DNA from: an uncultured Oscillospiraceae bacterium | GTDB taxonomy: Bacteria; Bacillota; Clostridia; Oscillospirales; Oscillospiraceae | DNA: 12,810 nt | Reading direction: 5' to 3' | NCBI GenBank assembly: GCA_905236265.1 | Contig: CAJOOV010000245.1 | Coordinates: forward strand, 1-12,810 | Shown here: in pieces, positions 1-6,078 of the stretch | Layout of the letters: the number at the start of each line of letters is the position of its first letter | Position numbering within the stretch: the stretch's first letter is position 1 | Notes under the pieces: generated by a model | What the model was told of the DNA's origin: nothing | What the model saw: the letters and a program-made list of their open reading frames with translations, nothing else | Database searches by the model: none | Position numbers and translations under genes: made by a program

Positions 1-97
1 GCCAAAAGCTGCCCCCCTCCTGCTCCGGGGGCTTGGCTGTGGGGAGGGTGCTGCCCTGCAGCAGGACAAGATGGGGATGGGAGACGGGTTTTTTCAT
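1..97 (-). CDS. Partial unrecognised CDS, N-terminus only
   Basis: A minus-strand reading frame starts at an ATG (97-95) and stays open for 32 codons to the left edge. It begins MKKPVSHPHLVLLQGS. A GAGG-type ribosome binding site lies about 6 nt before the ATG, and a good sigma-A promoter sits further upstream, so the start is credible. The visible residues are rich in Pro, Gly and Leu, show no motif I know, and do not look like a signal peptide. An inverted repeat (GCCCCC 11-16 with GGGGGC 27-32) followed by AGCTTTT in the minus direction falls inside the frame. A short leader peptide ending in an attenuator is therefore an alternative to the start of a normal gene. The function is unknown. 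Confidence 0.4.
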   Translation of the reverse strand, partial: MKKPVSHPHLVLLQGSTLPTAKPPEQEGGSFW

Positions 98-120
98 GGC
101 GTACCTCTTCCTTTCTCAAT

Positions 121-160
121 GCCGTAAGCACATACGGCGGCTGGCGGGACGTATCGTCCC
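121..160 (-). other. Two adjacent hairpins in the leader of the left-edge gene
   Basis: Two perfect 6-bp stem-loops lie side by side between the minus-strand promoter and the ATG at 97. One is GGGACG-TAT-CGTCCC (146-160), the other GCCGTA-AGCACA-TACGGC (121-138). Neither is followed by a T-run, so they are not simple terminators. They could stabilise the leader RNA, bind a regulator, or be operator-like DNA palindromes. The pairing is read directly from the sequence; the role is inference. Confidence 0.35.
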
Positions 161-173
161 CTCTGATGGACAC

Positions 174-203
174 AGTATAGCAGAAGGGATGTCCCATTGT
201 CAG
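174..203 (-). promoter_or_regulatory. Sigma-A-type promoter for the left-edge minus-strand gene
   Basis: On the minus strand a -35 box CTGACA (203-198) and a -10 box TATACT (179-174) are separated by 18 nt. Transcription would start near 167, giving a leader of about 70 nt before the ATG at 97. Confidence 0.55.
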
Positions 204-256
204 GACTTCGACGAACACCTGTTCTATTTTTTGACAAAAAAATTTTGAAATAACCG

Positions 257-285
257 TTGATTCTTTTCGACTGACTTGATATAAT
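257..285 (+). promoter_or_regulatory. Promoter of the cytidylate kinase-like gene
   Basis: A -35 box TTGATT (257-262) and a perfect TATAAT -10 box (280-285) are separated by 17 nt. A TG dinucleotide at 277-278 makes it an extended -10 promoter. The expected start near 292 leaves a leader of about 40 nt before the ATG at 332. The AT-rich stretch at 225-255 just upstream could act as an UP element. Confidence 0.75.
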
Positions 286-331
286 GTTCTTACAAAAGTA
301 AAGGCAAACGTATCAAAGCGAGGTGTCAGTT

Positions 332-970
332 ATGAGTCCCTATCCGATTATTACCATCAGCCGCCAGTTCGGCGCAGGGGGAACCTCCATCGGCCGCCGT
401 GTGGCGGAGAGTCTGGGCATTCCCTTTTACGACAACGAGATCATTGAACTGGCCTCCAAGGAGAGCCACTTTGACCCGAAGCTGTTCCGGAAGGTAGAGG
501 AGACCACCGCCACAAACAGCTTCCTCTATGCCATCAACCGTCTCGGCGCAGGCAGCGCCTATTCCATGCCCATCAGTGACCAGCTCTACTCTGTCCAGTC
601 CTCCATCATCCGCACCATTGCGGACCAGACCCCGGCAGTGATTGTGGGACGCTGTGCGGACGATGTGCTCTCCGGCTATACCAAGACGGTGGATGTGTTT
701 GTGCAGGCGGGCGTGGAGGCGAGGGTCCGCCGCACCATGGAGCGGCTCACACTGACAGAGAGCCGTGCCCGCTCCTATGTGAAGCAGATCGACAAGAGCC
801 GTGCCGCCTACCATAATTTCTACTCCGACCGGCTCTGGGGCAGGAGAGAGAACTATGACCTGATTCTGGACTCCGACGATGTGGACTGGGACTCTCTGGC
901 TCAGATCGTTGTCATCTACGCAAAGGCGAGGTTTGGCGACGAGATCGAGGCTTTTCTGAAAAGCGAATAG
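332..970 (+). CDS. Cytidylate kinase-like family protein (P-loop NMP kinase fold)
   Basis: This 212-residue protein has the hallmarks of the cytidylate kinase-like family (Pfam PF13189 type). It opens with a strand-loop ITISRQFGAGGTSIG (residues 7-21). The phosphate-binding loop is glycine-rich but lacks the usual Walker A lysine, as is normal in this family. Then come IPFYDNEII (30-38), where true CMP kinases bind the nucleobase region, and VIVGRCADDVL (103-113), the second core strand. Arg-rich lid-like helices follow around 130-172. A small-molecule or nucleotide phosphotransferase role is likely, but the substrate is not established for most members and I would not call it cmk. The frame can be extended to a GTG at 323, but AGG at 321-323 sits 8 nt before the ATG at 332, so the ATG is preferred. 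It is monocistronic, with its own promoter and terminator. Confidence 0.85.
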   Translation: MSPYPIITISRQFGAGGTSIGRRVAESLGIPFYDNEIIELASKESHFDPKLFRKVEETTATNSFLYAINRLGAGSAYSMPISDQLYSVQSSIIRTIADQTPAVIVGRCADDVLSGYTKTVDVFVQAGVEARVRRTMERLTLTESRARSYVKQIDKSRAAYHNFYSDRLWGRRENYDLILDSDDVDWDSLAQIVVIYAKARFGDEIEAFLKSE

Positions 971-1010
971 TCCCGCCGCCAGCGGCGCCCCTGTTTGTGT
1001 AATATATGAC

Positions 1011-1049
1011 CGGTTTCCGGCGTTTGACTGCGCCGGAAACCGTTTTTTT
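1011..1049 (+). terminator. Intrinsic terminator of the cytidylate kinase-like gene
   Basis: A perfect 12-bp stem (CGGTTTCCGGCG 1011-1022 with CGCCGGAAACCG 1031-1042) with an 8-nt loop is followed by seven T (1043-1049). Confidence 0.93.
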
Positions 1050-1063
1050 GTGGAAAAAGTCCA

Positions 1064-1092
1064 TTATCCAAAAGGGGAAAATGTGCTATAAT
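1064..1092 (+). promoter_or_regulatory. Promoter of the CarD-like gene
   Basis: A perfect TATAAT (1087-1092) is preceded by TGC (1084-1086), an extended -10 element. A weak -35 box TTATCC (1064-1069) stands at 17-nt spacing. It begins only 15 nt after the T-run of the preceding terminator. The leader is about 35 nt. Confidence 0.7.
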
Positions 1093-1133
1093 ATCAGCAT
1101 CGGAAAACGCTCAGGAGAGATAAGGAGGTTTAT

Positions 1134-1619
1134 ATGGAGCGGGAAGGGCTGGTAATGCACGATACGGCAGGCGTGTGCCGCATCACAGGAGAGACGCAGC
1201 TGGACGGAATGCCGGGGGTGTACTATGTACTCACGCCCCTTTACATGAACGAGGCAACCTTTTATACGCCCAAGGACAGTCCCAAGGTGCGTCTGCGCCC
1301 GGTGATGTCCGCAGAGGAGGCGAGAACGCTGATTGACCAATTGCCGGAGGTGCTGCCCCTGACCTTTCACTCCCTCAACGATCAGAGAGCGGGATGCGCC
1401 GCAATTCTGAAATCCGGGGACAGCCTCCAGCTCGCCCGGCTCACCAAGACCCTCTATCAGGATCAGCTCCGCCGCTCCAGACAGAACCGGCGGGGCGGTA
1501 TCGGGGACGCAACCACGCTGAAAAAGGCGGAGAGCCTTCTCTTCGGCGAGCTGGCCACTGCTCTGGACATCCCCTTTGACGATGTGGTGGAGTACATCCG
1601 GGGGCATTTGGAGCAGTAA
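1134..1619 (+). CDS. CarD/CdnL-type transcription regulator
   Basis: The 161-residue protein fits the CarD family, which binds RNA polymerase beta subunit through an N-terminal Tudor-like domain and stabilises open promoter complexes, especially at rRNA promoters. The N-terminal part reads GLVMHDTAGVCRI (5-17), then YYVLTPL (30-36), then a beta strand ATFYTPKDSPKVRLRPVMS (41-59). This matches the family pattern of a 'G-V-I' strand, a 'YYVL' strand and an 'LRPVMS-EE' end. The C-terminal half (60-161) is helical and basic in the middle (RLTKTLYQDQLRRSRQNRR, 102-120), as expected for the DNA-contacting domain. The length matches short CarD proteins, not the TRCF helicase domain. AAGGAGG at 1122-1128 fixes the ATG. 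It is a monocistronic unit. Other CarD-like proteins may exist in the genome, so its targets are unknown. Confidence 0.85.
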   Translation: MEREGLVMHDTAGVCRITGETQLDGMPGVYYVLTPLYMNEATFYTPKDSPKVRLRPVMSAEEARTLIDQLPEVLPLTFHSLNDQRAGCAAILKSGDSLQLARLTKTLYQDQLRRSRQNRRGGIGDATTLKKAESLLFGELATALDIPFDDVVEYIRGHLEQ

Positions 1620-1641
1620 GAAAAAGAACAGGAACCAATGG

Positions 1642-1679
1642 AAAAGGTGCAGCGCCGTCAAAAGCGCTGCACCTTTTTT
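1642..1679. terminator. Bidirectional terminator between CarD-like gene and amidase
   Basis: A perfect 10-bp stem (GGTGCAGCGC 1646-1655 with GCGCTGCACC 1664-1673) is flanked by AAAA on the left (1642-1645) and six T on the right (1674-1679). It should stop the plus-strand CarD transcript well. It should stop the convergent minus-strand amidase transcript less strongly, since only four U follow on that side. Confidence 0.9.
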
Positions 1680-1691
1680 GTGCATAAGGGT

Positions 1692-3164
1692 TCAAATGGT
1701 GCGGGACAGGGGAATCTCATAAAGCGCCCGCCACGGCTGAATCTCCTCAAAGGCGGCGGAGGCGGCCAGTACATCGCCGTCCCGGAACCTGCGGCCAATG
1801 AGCTGCATCCCGATGGGCAGTCCGCTCTCCGAAAGCCCGGCAGGGACGGAGGCGGCGGGGTGCCCGGTGAAGTTGGCGAAGAAGGTCTCACAGAAGCCGA
1901 TCAGCGGTTCGGAGGGCACGCCGTTGACGAAGGCGGGGCCTTTTGTGTTCCCGTCCCCGCTGTTTTTCACGCTCAGACACACCGTGGTGGGGGAGAGGAT
2001 CAGATCATAGCGGCTGAACACGTCCTCAAATGCGTCCAGCAGCTCCGTGCGGATGCAGTTGAAGCGGTAATAGTCCAGAATGCCGCCCTTTGCCGTCTGC
2101 TCGTTCCAGTAAATGAACTCCTCCGGCAGCTCCTCTCTGTGGTCGCCGATGAGATCAAAGCCCCGGCGGCGCTGCAGCTCCAGCTCAATGGCGGTATCCA
2201 CGCAGATGCTCCTGCACCACAGCTCGGCCAGCTCCGTTGCGCTGTGTCCGATACGGAAGGTGACAGGCTCTACCTGCGCCCCCGCCTCCCGGAAACGCAG
2301 GGCGGCCTGCTCCACCCTCCGCTCCACCTCCGGCTCCACCGGGAAAACGCCGAAATCAGGGGTATAGGCGATTCTCCAGCCCTTCACCGGGCGCTTCATC
2401 TCCTGAGTGAAGTCCTGCTTTCCGTGGTTCAGGCTGAGGGGGTCGCGGGGGTCATAGCGTGCCATATAGTTCAGCAGGATTGCGCTGTCCTCCACGGTTT
2501 TGGTGATGCCGCCGTTAAAGCAGTAGGGGTGGGTGGCAGACCATCCGTCCGGGCGTGCCACACTGGGGACGGTTCCCACGCTGGGCTTGAAGCCAAAGCA
2601 GGCGCACCATGCGGCGGGGATGCGGATGGAGCCGCCTCCGTCCGAGCCCTCCGCAATGGGGATCATGCCGTCCGCCACAGCGGCGGCGCTGCCCCCGGAG
2701 GAGCCGCCGGAATTGTACCCCACGGCAAAGGGGGTGGAGGTGGCGCCGTATAGGAGGTTATCGCAGGTGCCCCGGAAGGCGAAGGCAGGGGCGTTGGTCT
2801 TGCCCAGCGCAATGCCGCCTGCGGCCTCCATGGCCTGACAGAACGCAGAATCTCCGCTGTCCGGCTGAATCAGGGAGCGCACCCCGCCGTGGGAGTTGGG
2901 CCAGCCGGTTTTGCTGGGGAGGAAATCCTTCAGGGCGAAGGGCACGCCTGCAAAGGGTCCCACGTCCTCCCCCTTTGCCAGCCGGACCTCCAGCGCTCTG
3001 GCGCAGTCCAAAGCGTCCTGCTTCCGGGTGTAGACAAAGGCGTTGAGGCTGGGGTTGCGCTGCCGGATCCGGCGGGCAAAATACTCCACCGCCTGAGTGG
3101 GGGAGAGATGTCCCTTCTGGATCTCCCGCCCCAGCTCGGCGGCGGAGAGGGCTTCCGGCCGCAC
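1692..3164 (-). CDS. Amidase-signature family hydrolase
   Basis: This 490-residue enzyme belongs to the amidase-signature family, which hydrolyses C-N amide bonds with a Ser-cisSer-Lys triad. All three parts are visible by alignment with the family: Lys79 in FALKD, Ser155 in the glycine/serine loop NSGGSSGGSAAAVA (151-164), and nucleophile Ser179 in SDGGGSIRIPAA (174-185). The 24-residue gap between the two serines matches GatA and FAAH. The length is normal for the family. No gatB or gatC lies nearby, so a GatA role in tRNA amidation is unlikely and the substrate is unknown. No signal peptide is seen, so it is probably cytoplasmic. The start is a GTG at 3164; its GGAGGG ribosome binding site lies inside the last codons of the transporter gene, whose stop ends 3 nt before the GTG. 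The two genes are thus almost certainly co-transcribed and translationally coupled. Confidence 0.9.
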   Translation of the reverse strand: MRPEALSAAELGREIQKGHLSPTQAVEYFARRIRQRNPSLNAFVYTRKQDALDCARALEVRLAKGEDVGPFAGVPFALKDFLPSKTGWPNSHGGVRSLIQPDSGDSAFCQAMEAAGGIALGKTNAPAFAFRGTCDNLLYGATSTPFAVGYNSGGSSGGSAAAVADGMIPIAEGSDGGGSIRIPAAWCACFGFKPSVGTVPSVARPDGWSATHPYCFNGGITKTVEDSAILLNYMARYDPRDPLSLNHGKQDFTQEMKRPVKGWRIAYTPDFGVFPVEPEVERRVEQAALRFREAGAQVEPVTFRIGHSATELAELWCRSICVDTAIELELQRRRGFDLIGDHREELPEEFIYWNEQTAKGGILDYYRFNCIRTELLDAFEDVFSRYDLILSPTTVCLSVKNSGDGNTKGPAFVNGVPSEPLIGFCETFFANFTGHPAASVPAGLSESGLPIGMQLIGRRFRDGDVLAASAAFEEIQPWRALYEIPLSRTI

Positions 3165-3167
3165 CGC

Positions 3168-3923
3168 TCAGCCCTCCAGAACGCCGCCGGGGCAGTAGCG
3201 CTGGATGTAATCCGCCCCTACGCCCTTGGCCTTCCACACCTTGGACACATGGTAGCCGATGGGGGAGAAGACCACCTCCGTCAGCAGCTCCAGCACGGCG
3301 CAGGCCACGGAGCAGCCCACGCACTGCGCCAGCGTCCAGCGCACCTGAAATGCGCCGGGGAGGTTGGGAAACACCACAAAGGCGAGAAAGACAAACAGGA
3401 AGTTGTCCACCACCTGAGACAGGAAGGTGGAGACAAAGGATCTGGCAGCATAGGCGGCCTTGCTGTCAGGGTTGGAGACAAAGCGGCGGCCAATCATCAC
3501 GTTGGTGTAGTTATTCGTCACAGCGGAGACCACATAGGCGATGGTGCTGGCCAGCAGAATCGACCACTGCCCCCCCACCACCATGTCCAGCTCCGGATGG
3601 TGCCAGATGCGGCTGATGATGACGCACACCAGACAGCAGAGCAGATTGCCGGAGATGGCGACCAGCGAGAGCAGATTGGCCGCCCTTGCGCCGTAGTGCT
3701 TTGCCGCAATGTCCATGGACAGAAAGGACAGCCACGATACCAGAATCCCGGCGTTCAGCGCCAGCCACGGCAGGGACAGCAGCGTAATACGGGACAGGAA
3801 ATTCATCGTAATCACCGTGAGAACGAGCACTGCGGTAAAGGCTGGCGGAACAGATCTGAGCAGGGCAGAGGTCATGGTGCATTCCCGGCTGAGCCAGGAG
3901 GGGGAGTGGTTTGTTTTGTTCAT
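3168..3923 (-). CDS. VUT-family (queuosine-precursor type) membrane transporter
   Basis: This 251-residue, six-helix membrane protein resembles the VUT/YhhQ family (PF02592), whose studied members take up queuosine precursors. Hydrophobic segments lie at about 27-45, 51-68, 83-104, 120-146, 163-187 and 195-219. Family marks are VSWLSFLSMDIAAKHYGAR (62-80), resembling the conserved loop with Asp before a Tyr-Gly pair; TNNYTNVMIGRR (136-147); and ARSFVSTFLSQVVDNFLF (160-177), which carries the conserved Arg, Ser and Asp. The N-terminal 25 residues and the C-terminal tail (220-251) are polar. AAGGAG at 3938-3933 lies 9 nt before the ATG and sits inside a candidate preQ1 riboswitch, which supports the queuosine assignment. 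The gene leads a two-gene operon with the amidase. Substrate specificity remains inference. Confidence 0.82.
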   Translation of the reverse strand: MNKTNHSPSWLSRECTMTSALLRSVPPAFTAVLVLTVITMNFLSRITLLSLPWLALNAGILVSWLSFLSMDIAAKHYGARAANLLSLVAISGNLLCCLVCVIISRIWHHPELDMVVGGQWSILLASTIAYVVSAVTNNYTNVMIGRRFVSNPDSKAAYAARSFVSTFLSQVVDNFLFVFLAFVVFPNLPGAFQVRWTLAQCVGCSVACAVLELLTEVVFSPIGYHVSKVWKAKGVGADYIQRYCPGGVLEG

Positions 3924-3932
3924 AATCGTTTT

Positions 3933-3981
3933 CTCCTTGGTTTTGATTTGTAATGCGGAGGATTTAGAGGCCGAACTCCGC
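3933..3981 (-). promoter_or_regulatory. Candidate preQ1-like riboswitch overlapping the transporter ribosome binding site
   Basis: Read on the minus strand, the leader contains a 6-bp stem GCGGAG (3981-3976) with CTCCGC (3960-3955). The 15-nt loop starts TTCGG and ends CTAAATC. An A-rich tail (3954-3941) ends in CC (3940-3939) just before the ribosome binding site AAGGAG (3938-3933). As in preQ1-I aptamers, TTC follows the 5' stem strand, a CTA-A rich segment precedes the 3' strand, and loop bases (GG, 3972-3971) can pair with tail bases (CC) to form an H-type pseudoknot abutting the Shine-Dalgarno. The tail is longer than in typical preQ1-I, and its ATTACA also recalls preQ1-II, so the class is unsure. 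The downstream gene is a VUT-family transporter, the expected target. Confidence 0.45.
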
Positions 3982-4004
3982 TATTTGGGAAAAACCCGGT
4001 GGAC

Positions 4005-4032
4005 ATTATACCACAGCAAAAGGGAAAAGCAA
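4005..4032 (-). promoter_or_regulatory. Promoter of the transporter-amidase operon
   Basis: On the minus strand a perfect TATAAT (4010-4005) is preceded by TGG, giving an extended -10. A weak -35 TTGCTT (4032-4027) stands at 16-nt spacing. The predicted start near 3998 gives a leader of about 75 nt, long enough to hold the candidate riboswitch. Confidence 0.7.
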
Positions 4033-4044
4033 GGGCAGGGGGAG

Positions 4045-4072
4045 AAAAAGCCCCGGCGAAAGCCGCCGGGGC
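4045..4072 (-). terminator. Intrinsic terminator of the DUF815 AAA gene
   Basis: In the minus direction GCCCCGGC (4072-4065) pairs perfectly with GCCGGGGC (4057-4050) around a 7-nt loop, followed by five T (4049-4045). It lies about 30 nt after the AAA stop codon and just before the promoter of the next operon. Confidence 0.88.
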
Positions 4073-4104
4073 AAACGTATGGGGGAAAACAGCAAGGGAC
4101 ACTG

Positions 4105-5259
4105 TCACAGGGCGGCCAGCGAGTCAATAAACTGCACCGCAGAGCGGGGGGTGCGGTTGGGGTTGCGCACGTCCCACCGCACAGCCAGCGCCATGAGCTG
4201 CTCCCTGTCCATCTCCACGCCCCGCAGGTCTGCCAACTCCCGGATCATCTGCAGGAACTGAGGTTTGCCCAGCTCTTGGAAGAGAATCCGCAGCCCGAAG
4301 CGCTCGGAGAGGGAGGTCTTTTCCTGAATTGTCTCTCTGGCATCCACCTCGTCCCCCTCCCGGTCGGAGAAGGTTTCCCGCACCAGATGCCGCCGGTTGC
4401 TGGTGGCGTAAACCGCCACGTTGGCAGGTCTTGGCTCCACGCCTCCCTCCAGAATGGTCTTGAGAATGGAATAGCTCCGATCGTCCTTGTCGAAGGCGAG
4501 GTCGTCGATAAAGAGAATGAACTTCTGGGGCTGGTGTCCCAGCATACGCACAAGCGCCGGAATCCCCGGCAGATCCGCCTTGTCCAGCTCGATGAGCCGC
4601 AGGTTCTCCATGCCCTGCATTCCCAGCAGCGCCTTCACCGTGGCGGATTTCCCGGTTCCGCTGGCGCCATAGAGCAGCACATTGTTCACCCGGTGTCCTG
4701 CCAGCAATGCACGGGTGTTGGCGGCAAGCTGGCTGCGCTGGCGCTCGTAGCCTACCATCTCCCCCTCCGGCACATAGTCAGGCCGCTCCACCGGATAGAG
4801 CCCCCCGTCCTGCCAGACAAAGGCTCTGTGCCGGGCGAACTGTCCGCAGCCGTTGCGGCGGTAGAACTGCGTCAGCTCTCCCAGCGTGGGCAGGCTGCCC
4901 TCCTCCCAGCCGGGGAGGGGAGGCACGGCGCTCTCCCGAAGCTCCGCCCAGTTTAGCCTCAGCGCCCGGTTCAGCACCTGCAGATCGTGCCCGGCGGCCT
5001 GCATCAGCGCCGGGGTTGCCCTGCCTGCGGCAGCCGCTGCGGCGAAGGGGGACTCGTCATAGCGCAGATGATCCCCCAGATAGGCGGACAGATTGTCATA
5101 CCCGGCCTCTGCCAGAGCGAAGAAGGCATCGCCATAGTCCCGCTCCCACGCTTTGCCCTCCCCCGCACGGCGGAGCACCCGGTTCAGCGCCTTGATGACA
5201 GGCAGGGCGTTCAGGTTTTGGAATACGGTCAGGGATTGAAAATCGGTTTCCGGTTTCAT
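4105..5259 (-). CDS. DUF815-type AAA+ ATPase
   Basis: The 384-residue protein matches the DUF815 family of AAA+ ATP-binding proteins. A helical N-terminal half (about 1-165) is followed by the ATPase core. The core has Walker A GASGTGKS (198-205), Walker B FILFIDDL (247-254), a sensor-1 region YATSNRRHLV (284-293), and SLSERFGL (317-324) with a likely arginine finger Arg320. The C-terminal helices (333-384) form the lid. The biological role of the family is not established; a remodelling or loader-type ATPase is a guess. The frame has ATG codons at 5265 and 5259 (and one further upstream). AAGGAG lies only 2 nt from the first but 8 nt from the second, so 5259 is chosen. No clear promoter is seen upstream. 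A terminator ends less than 20 nt before the start codon, so expression may depend on read-through from the membrane-anchored gene. Confidence 0.87.
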   Translation of the reverse strand: MKPETDFQSLTVFQNLNALPVIKALNRVLRRAGEGKAWERDYGDAFFALAEAGYDNLSAYLGDHLRYDESPFAAAAAAGRATPALMQAAGHDLQVLNRALRLNWAELRESAVPPLPGWEEGSLPTLGELTQFYRRNGCGQFARHRAFVWQDGGLYPVERPDYVPEGEMVGYERQRSQLAANTRALLAGHRVNNVLLYGASGTGKSATVKALLGMQGMENLRLIELDKADLPGIPALVRMLGHQPQKFILFIDDLAFDKDDRSYSILKTILEGGVEPRPANVAVYATSNRRHLVRETFSDREGDEVDARETIQEKTSLSERFGLRILFQELGKPQFLQMIRELADLRGVEMDREQLMALAVRWDVRNPNRTPRSAVQFIDSLAAL

Positions 5260-5275
5260 GGTCATCTCTCCTTGC

Positions 5276-5308
5276 AAAAACGGGCACACGGCCGGAGCCA
5301 TGTGCCCG
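5276..5308 (-). terminator. Terminator or attenuator between membrane-anchored gene and AAA gene
   Basis: In the minus direction CGGGCACA (5308-5301) pairs perfectly with TGTGCCCG (5288-5281) around a 12-nt loop that can form a further GGC/GCC pairing. Five T follow (5280-5276). It lies directly ahead of the AAA gene's ribosome binding site, so it may act as a partial terminator setting the ratio of the two gene products. Confidence 0.82.
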
Positions 5309-5324
5309 CTGGATTCTCTGACGG

Positions 5325-5858
5325 TCAGCCCATATCCACGGTGAAGGTGGAACGGATACCGTTATATTCTGCGCCGTCCGCCTCGCCGAAGGTGTCCACA
5401 CTGACGGTGAGGGCGTGTTTTCCCGTGCCGGGGTCAAAGGCGGAGGTCACCTGCCAGCGCTCGCCCTCACCGGGGTGGATGTCCGAGCTGGCATAGAGTA
5501 CCTTGCCGTCCTCGTCGGCAATGGTAAAGCGGAAGAACACCTGATTGCTGCTGTCGTTTTTCAGATCCACATAGTCCCTTCCGTCGGTAATGCTGAAATC
5601 CACGAAGCCGGGGAAGAGAATCTCTCCCACGTCGCCCCCCTGCTTCACGCTCTCCGACCCGCCGGGGGCGGCAATGCCGGTGCCGGTGCTGCCGCCTCCG
5701 ATGCGTCCCGGCGCATCACTCATGCCCGGAGGGGTGAGGATGCCCAGGGTAAAGGAGAAGTACGCCATGGCAGCCAGAATAGCGCTGATGAGCAAAACCA
5801 GCACCGAGGCCAGAAGCAGGTTGGCGGTTTTCTCGTTTTCGTCGTAGTTGCGTGCCAT
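5325..5858 (-). CDS. Membrane-anchored protein with extracellular beta-rich domain, unrecognised
   Basis: I do not recognise a named family for this 177-residue protein. It has a short charged N-terminus (MARNYDENEK), one strong transmembrane helix (about 13-38), and a flexible Gly/Ser/Pro linker (42-75) with runs such as GRIGGGSTGTG. A C-terminal domain of about 95 residues (80-177) is rich in beta strands. The core VFFRFTIADEDGKVLYASSDIHPGE (107-131) resembles a motif common in Gram-positive surface proteins, 'F.....DGTVLY.S..I.PG', which suggests a beta-sandwich on the outer face. No LPXTG motif or lipobox is visible. The ATG at 5858 has GGAGG 7 nt upstream. The gene has its own promoter, is divergent from thrS and is followed by the DUF815 ATPase on the same strand. 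Function is unknown. Confidence 0.78.
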   Translation of the reverse strand: MARNYDENEKTANLLLASVLVLLISAILAAMAYFSFTLGILTPPGMSDAPGRIGGGSTGTGIAAPGGSESVKQGGDVGEILFPGFVDFSITDGRDYVDLKNDSSNQVFFRFTIADEDGKVLYASSDIHPGEGERWQVTSAFDPGTGKHALTVSVDTFGEADGAEYNGIRSTFTVDMG

Positions 5859-5895
5859 GAAGGCACCTCCCGTCTCATCATCTTTTCACAGGGAA

Positions 5896-5924
5896 ACTAT
5901 AACAGATAATCCCTCCAAAGACAA
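5896..5924 (-). promoter_or_regulatory. Promoter of the membrane-anchored gene
   Basis: On the minus strand TTGTCT (5924-5919) and TATAGT (5901-5896) are spaced 17 nt apart. A TG one base upstream of the -10 makes it extended. The predicted leader is about 30 nt. Confidence 0.65.
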
Positions 5925-5995
5925 GAGAGAATCCGCCCGAAGGGGACAAAAAGGGGAAAAACACAGGAGAAGGACAAGATTCTTCGGAAATCACC

Positions 5996-6024
5996 TTGAA
6001 ATCCCCGGCGAGATTGGGTATAGT
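5996..6024 (+). promoter_or_regulatory. Promoter of thrS
   Basis: TTGAAA (5996-6001) and TATAGT (6019-6024) are spaced 17 nt apart. The start near 6031 leaves a leader of about 48 nt, too short for a T-box; no T-box sequence (TGGNACCGCG-like) is present anywhere between the divergent promoters and the ATG. Confidence 0.75.
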
Positions 6025-6040
6025 ATTGCTTGGTATTTTC

Positions 6041-6059
6041 ATGCAGGCAGGATCTGCAT
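6041..6059 (+). promoter_or_regulatory. Leader hairpin just upstream of the thrS ribosome binding site
   Basis: ATGCAG (6041-6046) pairs perfectly with CTGCAT (6054-6059) around a 7-nt loop GCAGGAT. The stem ends 3 nt before AAAGGAG (6063-6069). ThrRS proteins in enterobacteria bind their own leader hairpins; whether this small stem does anything similar is inference. Confidence 0.35.
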
Positions 6060-6078
6060 TACAAAGGAGCAAGAAAGA

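Noticed and set aside
231..236. TTGACA as a -35 box for the cytidylate kinase-like gene
   Set aside because: No -10-like hexamer lies 16-18 nt downstream; the pair at 257-285 fits much better.
332..970. Calling the cytidylate kinase-like gene cmk
   Set aside because: The P-loop lysine is absent and the sequence fits the separate cytidylate kinase-like family, whose substrate is not established.
1638..2753. Long plus-strand open frame antisense to the amidase
   Set aside because: The minus strand encodes a complete amidase with all catalytic residues; the plus-strand translation is Gly/Ala/His-rich and featureless, and it starts inside a terminator.
1692..3164. Calling the amidase gatA
   Set aside because: The signature motif is shared by the whole family, and no gatB or gatC is adjacent; identity as a tRNA amidotransferase subunit is not supported.
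2889..4956. Two overlapping plus-strand open frames antisense to the transporter and the AAA gene
   Set aside because: Both are shadows of recognisable minus-strand genes and run through the terminator and promoter at 4005-4072.
5902..6078. T-box riboswitch upstream of thrS
   Set aside because: No T-box consensus or specifier stem was found, and the promoter leaves room for only about 48 nt of leader.
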